Shown here in pieces: positions 53,784 through 61,199 of a stretch of 61,199 nt of DNA. The stretch spans positions 1-61,199 of the forward strand of contig JAEUVD010000024.1 in NCBI GenBank assembly GCA_016787065.1, read 5' to 3'. This DNA comes from Chitinophagaceae bacterium (GTDB taxonomy: Bacteria; Bacteroidota; Bacteroidia; Chitinophagales; Chitinophagaceae). The notes under the pieces were generated by a model. That model made no database searches and had not been told where the DNA came from. It saw nothing but the letters and a program-made list of their open reading frames with translations. The position numbers and the translations under genes are program-made. Each line of letters opens with the position of its first letter. The first letter of the stretch is position 1.

Positions 53784-56700
53784 CCAACTGCAGTTTCTGT
53801 TTCTGCAACAACAGCGGTTGCAAACTGTCCAAGTAATAATGATGGAACGGCCACAGCCAATGCAAGTGGAGGAACTGGAACTTTTGATTATTTATGGTCT
53901 GATGGTCAAACAACCCAAACTGCAACAGGTTTAATAGCAGGTACATATACTGTTACCGTAACCGATGATAATGGTTGTACGAATTCAACAACTGCGGTAG
54001 TAACTAACAGTTTAGCAGGCCCAGTTCATAATACGAATACCGGTTTAAATTATTGTTCTATTCAAGCGGCTATTGATGATGCAGCTACGATGAATGGTCA
54101 TACAATCACTGTAGATGCTGGTTTATATGCTGAGAATATTATAGTTACTAAAGAATTGAGCATCTTCGGACCAAATGAAGCGATTGATGCTTGTTCTGGT
54201 TCTCGCGTTGCTGAAGCTGTGTTAACAACAGCGGTAAGTGATATAGGAGGTTCCGGAGCATATTCAATTATTGATGTACAAGCAAGTAATGTTAGCATCA
54301 AAGGATTTACAATTGATGGAGATAATACTTCCATTACTAGTGGATTTACAAGCACAACCGCTGCAGATATTGATATTGCTACAGGTATTACACGTTATGT
54401 TCCTGGGGACAACATCGTAATTTCGAATAATATTATTAAGAACGTATCCTATTTTGCTGTAGAGTTGTATGATTATCCTGTTGCTACACCTTCATCAGGA
54501 AACGTTGTTTCGAATAACAAAATTCTTGATTTAGGAACGTATGATGCTGGTTCCGGTATTGATTATTGGGGAGGCGGTATAATACTTTACAATAACCAAT
54601 ACGCACAAGTTGAAAACAACTGTATGACCAACGTGCGTTTAGGTATTCAAACAGGTAATTTCAGTCTAGCTAATCCAGGTGCAAGTGCTTATCAATCTAT
54701 ATCAAATAATTCGATAGAATCTCGTCGCGTAGGTATTTTCCATAATTTACATTATAGTTCAGCTTCGGCTATGACTATTTCAAATAATACCTTTACTACA
54801 TTAGATAATAGCAATGAAGGTGGTTGGAGAGGAATGTTGTTAGGTTCATTAGCGGTTGGTTCTACGATAACGAATAACACCATCAATGGTACAGGTTCTA
54901 CTCGTCCGGTTGTTGAAGGTATTAATGTTTGGAGTTGTACAACAGCACCAACTATCTCTGGTGGAACTATTTCCAATGTGAACTTAGGTATTAATGTAAA
55001 TAATTTCGAAGGATATAATTCTGATGCAGACAATACATCTGCTACAATTTCCGGAGTAACGATTTCGAATGCAAGTACGGCTGGTATTCAAGTAAATGAT
55101 AATAATTCAAATTCGAATGGTGCTACTGTTCATGCAACTATACAAGGGAACACGATTATTAATAACACTACAACCGGTTTATTACTTAACGGTGGCAGTG
55201 CAAGTGCTTCTTTCAGTGGTTCAAATGCAGCAAGCTTCAATGGACAATCAGTTTATATAGATCAAACAAATAATGGTACGGATGCTCCTTCAACTAATAT
55301 CGATGCTACACAAGTTAGTTTCGATGGTTTAACTGGTGCAACTGCTACTTTAACACAGAACTATGGTATTGAAAATAAAATCAACCATAAAGTTGATGTA
55401 AGTGGTTTAGGATTTGTACGCGTAAAAGCTAGTGAAGCGTTCGTTACAACTGCATCAGGAAGTATTCAACGTGGTGTAGATGCTGCTTCAGCATCAGATA
55501 TTGTAAACGTTGATGCGGGTAATTTTGCGGAGAATGTAACTGTAAATAAAGCATTAACCGTTCGTGGTAATAATGCAGATGTAGCTTGTGGTAGTCGTGT
55601 AGCAGAATCAGTAATTAATCCTGCTAGTGGAACTCCAGTTTTAATTACTGCAAGTGATGTAAACGTAAATGGTTTCGAAATTTCAGGAGCAAATAGCACA
55701 TACGGTGTATCATCTACGGGAACATCGAATGTTAGTTTAACGTTCAACAATATTCATAACATTGGAAATTCAGTTACAGGTACCAATATTTATGGTGTAA
55801 TTTATACAGGAGGTTCTTCAGCAGCTTCTAATATCACTATTTCTGATAACTGTATTAGTGATATCGCAGGAACAGGATTAACCGGATTTAGTGCTGGTGG
55901 TATCGGAATTCTACAGTCCGTATCAACAGGTGTATTAACGGGTGTGAATATTGAGCGTAACTTAATTAATAATGTAATCGTTAATAACGGACAATGGCCT
56001 ACGGGTAAAATTGCTTACGGTATTACTTTAAATATTGGAGGAAATGGAAGTTACATGTCTAACACAGGTAAAGTAGTAAATGCTTCTATTAAATTCAATG
56101 AACTTACTAATTTATCTGGGCATATTGCAACAGGTATTGGTTTAGAAGGAAATACAGAGAATGCTGCCGTAGAAAATAATAGTATCGCAAGTTTATCAGG
56201 AACAAAAGTAGCTGCACAATCAGGTGGTGGTTACGATTTAAGCGGGTTGAAATTTGAAAATAATAAATTCGTTTCAACATGTACTGTTAAACACAATAGT
56301 TTCCAAGTAAATACGTTTAGTAATACAGGTAATCCTGGTTTAGGTTATGCTGTTTCAAACTATGTTCCTGTAGCCAATGGCGGTGCAGCAACATTAGATT
56401 GTAACTGGTATTCAACAGCTACTTACAACGATATTTTAGATAATGGAATTACAGGAAAAATTTTAAATAAAGCAGGTTGTCAAACAAACTTCGTTCCTTA
56501 CTTAGTGAGTGGTGCTGATGGTGCAGGAACTGGTTTCCAACCAACTGCTTCTTGTACAGGTACACCGGTTGTAATAACTAGTCTTACTACAACTCCTAAT
56601 CAACTTTGTCAGGATAACGGACAAATCGCAGTTGACTTTAGTGGTGGAACTGGTAATTACACGATCTCATGGGCAGGTGCTGCTACAGGATCTGTAAATA

Positions 56701-59700
56701 ACATTAGTGGAAGTCCTTATACAATTACAGGATTAACACATGGTACCTATACGGTAACGGTTGCAGATTCTTATGGTTCAACTGTAAGTGCAACAACAAC
56801 GATTTTAAATAACCCGGTTAAAAATGTAACTCAAAATACATACTTCGCAACCATTCAAGCAGCGATTAACGACGGAAGTACTGTGAATAATGATGTGCTT
56901 TCAGTTTGTGCCGGAACATATACAGAAGCTATTTCTATCAGTAAAGCACTTACTATCAACGGACCTAATGCCGGAACACCTGGTACAGGTTCTCGTGTTG
57001 CCGAAGCGATTTTATTAAACAGCACGATAGATATTGCCAATGCTGGTAATACAACTATAGATGGTTTGAAAATAATGCGTAATGATGGTGCTACAGGACC
57101 AACCAATCAAATCGAATTAGATGGTGGTGGTACAAGCACAGTTCAAAACTGTATCTTCGAAAGAAACGGTGCTAACACCGGTCAGGAAATTAGAGCGATT
57201 GCTACAACAACCGCTGGAGGTAATAAAGTAATCCTGAATAATAAAATTACTGGTGATGCATCAGGTGGTTTATTCGGAGGACATAAATCATGGGCTCGTG
57301 GTATCTATGTAGATGCCGGAGCATATAACGTTTCTATTAATGGTAACACCTTCGAAAATTGTCGTACGGGTATTAACCTAGATAACCTTAACGCAAATGT
57401 TACTTTAGCTGGTAATACCATCAATAATAATGGAACACATATCAGTATTGGTGGTTCAACACCTCCAAGTTTGACGTATGTTTCAGGAGCTAATGATTTC
57501 ATAAATAATGCTGCAACTACTATGATTAATAATAGTAATGTAGCTGAATCATTCCGATTTGATATGAGTACGTCAACCTTGAACGGAACACCATTCGCAA
57601 GTTTAACTACATCTCAATTATTTGAAGTAGAAGCTAGAATGGCTCATAAAGAGGTTAGTGCAAGCAAAAAAGGTAAGGTAATTTATCATGCGAACAATCA
57701 GTACGTAAATAACTTCACAAGTCCTGGAACGAAAATTGACGTGATTCAAAATTCAGTTAAGTACTTCGACGCCGGTGAAACAATTAACTTAGAAGATGGT
57801 ACTTATAACCAACGTGTAGTATTTGATAAAAACGGAATCACTATGCAAGGTGTTACTACCACAGAAGCTGATTTCGTATTGAACGGAACAGGCTTAGTTG
57901 GTAACGGAAATGGTATTACTATCAATTCAGGAATTACTGGTTCAACAATCAAAAATGTAACTATTCAGAATTATACGGGTGGTGGCGGAAACGCAAATGC
58001 AGGTATTTATGGAATAGGTCAAAATAATAATACAACCATCGATAACGTGGCCTTGTTAAATAACCCTACCGCTTCCGGATTCTATGCAAATGGTCCGGTG
58101 GATGATGTAGAAATAACAAATAGCACGGTTTCGAATAATGGTTCTGGAGCAAGAGGTATTGTGATTTGGAATGGATTGAAAACGAATATCAACTTCTCTA
58201 ATAATACAGTATCCAATAATAACTGTTGCGGTATTGAATTACAAGATGGAACTGCTTCTAATGTTACCATTCAAGGTAATGCTATCGACATTGGCGGTGG
58301 TGATAACGCTATTGGTGTAAATGGTTTACGCTATGGTACAAATAATATCACAAACAACATCATAACTGGTGGAGGTCGTTTCGGTATTGAAATTAAAAAT
58401 CCATTGAATGCGAATGCAGTTGTAAGTGGTAACACAGTTACGTTATCAACTCAAAATTCTGATTTACGTGATCGTGCCGGTATTGCGGTATTCCGTAGAG
58501 GAGTTCTTCCTGGAAATCCTGATGGTCATCCTGATCAACCAAGTGGTGTAACTATTTCTAATAATACGGTTACTGGTTATCAGCAAACATCTACAAGTAC
58601 TGGTTTTGGTATTGTTGTAGAAGGTAATAATCACTCGATCACTGGAAATACTTTAAATAATAATGATGTAGCTGTTCAGTTACAAGCAGGACATACACCA
58701 TTTACAAGCAATGCCACTGGTGATGGTAATCAGGCTGATTTAAATGATGAATACTTCGGTCGTGGTAACTCACCATTTATTTGTGGTATTAATATCGGTA
58801 CTAATACCTTGTCTGGAAACGGTATCGATTATCGTTTAAAAACACAATTAGTAAGCACTACCAATTTGGCTCAAATTAACAGCATCATTGGAGGTTCAGT
58901 TCTTAATGTGAACACTTCGGCTAGCTACTGTTCTATCCAAGATGCGATTAATGCGGCAACAGCAGGTGATGTATTATCATTGTCTGCAAATAATTTCTTT
59001 GAACAAGTTACAGTTAATAAAGCTGTTACTATCAACGGTCCGAATGCAGCAATTAATGCTTGTACTGGTACACGTGTAGCGGAGGCAACCATTGATGCAG
59101 GTACATCTGGAACTGCATTTACGGTTACTTCAACAGGGGTAACAATTTCAGGATTATCTATTCTAGGTGCCAACGGTATTGTTTCAAATACCGGAGCAAC
59201 TGTAACAGCAACAAATAATATCATAGATGTATCAACTACAGGTATTAGCTTAACGGCTAATGGTAGCTCTTCTATTATGAATAACCGTATTGAATCTGAT
59301 TTGTTAGGTATAACAGCTACAGCTTCATCAAACGGTGGAACAATTTCTTCAAACTGTGTTGATCTTACAACACAATACAATACATTGGCTAATCAAGCTA
59401 CTGTTGGTATTTTACTTAATGGTGTAAGTGGAAATCCGTTAACGGTTGCCAGCAATACCATCACTGATGGTCATTATGGTTATGTTTTACACGCGGCTAA
59501 TCCATCTAATCCACAAACTATTAGTGGCGGTACCGTAAGTGGTGTAATGCAAGGTGTAGCCGTAGTGAATGCTTTACCAGGTGGATCTTCCTTGTATCCT
59601 TCTAATGCAGAGGTTAATGGTGTGATGATGAGTGGATTTACAGGAACCTCTCCGGTATCGGCTCAAAATTTCCATGCTGGTGTTTACACCTTTACAGCAC

Positions 59701-61199
59701 CAGGTACCACAACAGCTAACGGAATTAATTTGTTAGTAACCGGAACAACAATTGATGGTACGCAAACAGTAACACAATCTTCTGCGGGTATTTACTTAGC
59801 TGATTTTAGTGGTGGAGGCAGTATGGTTCAAACGGTAACTATTCAAAGTTCAACCATTCAGAATAATACCAATCGTGGTATCGATGCTCGAGGAAAAGTT
59901 GGTGTATACGTTATAGATAACACCATAACAAACAACGGAGGTGCGGCATACGGTACTGGTGGTAATGATGGATTTACAATTCTTGCTCAACAAGGAGCGA
60001 ACGTTACAGCAACTAATAACTTCATCGTTCACCCAGCTTCAAGTACAACAAGTGTTACTGCCTTCTTAACAGGAAATGGAACGGGTAACTTCATTAGTGC
60101 CTTGAACAATAGTGTATTAATGAATGGAAATACAAACGGAATGGTTGCTACTAATTCAGGTGGTAATACATTAAATGCTACATGTAACTGGTTAGGATCA
60201 ACTTCACCAGCTACTAATAATCCTTTAGCGAATGTAAATCTGATTCCTTGGTTAATAGATGGAACAGATGCCATTCCTGCTGCTGGATTCCAACCATTAG
60301 TACCTTGTAGTACACCATGTAATTTAGTAGTGGATATTAATGCAACTAATATTTCATGTAACGGTGAAAATGACGGCGAAGCAAACGCAGTAATAACAAG
60401 TGGCGGTGTTGCTCCTTATACATATGCTTGGAGTAATGGTGGTTCTTCTGTATCAATTACAGGATTAACTCCAACTACATACACGGTTACTGTAACAAAT
60501 GCGAATGGTTGTTCAGCAACATCATCAACAACGATTACAGAACCAGCAGTGTTAGTAGCTGGCGGTTCGGTAACCTCAAATTATAATGGTGAAGATGTTT
60601 CTTGTTTTGGAGCTACCGATGGTGAAATTACAGCATCCGGAGTTGGAGGTTCTACACCTTATACTTATGATCTAAATGGTGGTGGTTTCGTTTCTAACCC
60701 TGTATTTACAGGAAACGGACCAGGTACTTATGTAATAACGGTTAAAGACGCTAATGGATGTACCTCAAGTACAACAGTATTACTAAATAATGCTGATCCA
60801 ATAGTTACTAATGGAAGTGTAACTTCTAATTATAATGGTACGCAAGTGAGTTGTGCTGGTGGTAATGACGGTCAAATTACCGTTATTGCAACCGGTGGTG
60901 TAGCTGGATTTACTTATGCCATAAACGGAGGTGCTTATGGTGCTTCGAACGTTTTCAGCGGTCTAACAGCAGGTACCTACACGATAGATGTAAAAGATGC
61001 GAATGGTTGTGCTGCTCAAACAGAAGTAACCATAGTAAATCCTGACCCAGTAGTAGCTGGAGCAACAGTATCATCCAATTATAACGGTTCACAAGTAAGT
61101 TGTAATGGAAGTGCTGATGGTTCGATATTAGCTAGTGGAACAGGAGGAACTGGAGTTTATGAATATAAATTAAATTCAGGTTCTTATCAACCATCTTCA
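53649..61199 (+). CDS. Giant SprB/beta-helix adhesin, continuation after the stop (3' end outside window)
   Basis: The reading frame of the gene at 52143 stays open for exactly 2517 codons from 53649 to the window end; the first in-frame ATG is at 54090. Content in order: rest of SprB unit B and one more SprB repeat (to about 54000); beta-helix blocks opening near 54045, 55430, 56830, 57740 and 58920, with entries such as YCSIQAAIDDA and TYFATIQAAIND and many rungs of the type VTISNNTVT; an SprB repeat between blocks two and three (about 56570-56810); and from about 60310 a run of SprB repeats with VTSNYNG, VSCxGxxDG and GTYTxxVxDANGC phrases, still running at the edge. Four blocks share a GPN-to-RVAEA signature. 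With the N-terminal part the protein exceeds 3000 residues. Surface adhesion is inferred from the domains. Confidence 0.8.

Noticed and set aside
53740..53934. Short open frame after the adhesin stop as a frameshifted gene
   Set aside because: It is in another frame and only reads through SprB repeat DNA; the original frame continues without a shift, so a frameshift is not needed to explain the stop.
54098..60274. Many minus-strand open frames opposite the adhesin
   Set aside because: They arise from the repeat-rich, Thr/Ser/Asn-rich plus-strand codons and show no domain or ribosome-binding signals.

Overview
The window is an AT-rich chromosomal segment from a member of the Bacteroidota, probably a free-living or environmental lineage; I cannot place it to family. 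The evidence is Bacteroidota-type promoters (TTG, 19 bp, TAnnTTTG) in front of rplS and rpsP, sensor kinases with TPR periplasmic domains paired with LytTR response regulators, very long secreted proteins built from LamG, GEVED, SprB-type and beta-helix modules, a mitochondrial-type aconitase, the futalosine menaquinone route (mqnB, mqnD) and the intergenic AACARTG heptamer repeat often seen in this phylum. No rRNA, tRNA, CRISPR array, transposase or phage gene was found.

Layout. 1-2632: 3' part of a UvrD-type helicase-nuclease. 2719-21385: first surface-protein region. It holds kinase/regulator pair 1, a 1687-residue LamG/YVTN/GEVED protein, kinase/regulator pair 2, three tandem beta-helix paralogues and a 1320-residue protein with M23 and M43 peptidase domains. 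21455-30150: mostly housekeeping genes (Crp-family regulator, sucC, cysS, a PcaF-like thiolase, a DUF4159 protein, an aspartic protease, adk, obg, a SET protein). 30368-36742: a 2124-residue LamG protein. 37132-50075: TonB-like protein, SRPBCC protein and aldehyde dehydrogenase, mqnBD, elaA, aconitase, rplS, tatA, mltD, truA, mutS2, rpsP. 50322 to the right edge: third surface region, with an orphan LytTR regulator, a small secreted protein and a giant adhesin that continues past the window.

How the parts relate. Three of the four giant-protein loci sit immediately downstream of a LytTR regulator, and two giants have 21-22 bp direct repeats in front of them, the geometry LytTR domains bind. 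Three giants end in the same roughly 180-residue module (beta-sandwich plus two dockerin-like EF-hand loops). No cohesin and no classical type IX C-terminal signal is visible in the window. This suggests a coordinated set of regulated exoproteins with a shared C-terminal tag. The tag's function is unknown to me, though similar tails occur in other Bacteroidota.

Two giants carry apparent nonsense lesions. The 1687-residue protein ends 8 codons early relative to an almost identical 127-bp copy of its 3' end at 21272-21398. The right-edge adhesin has an in-frame TAA at 53646-53648, after which the same frame stays open for 2517 codons to the window end. Both should be checked against raw reads before biological interpretation.
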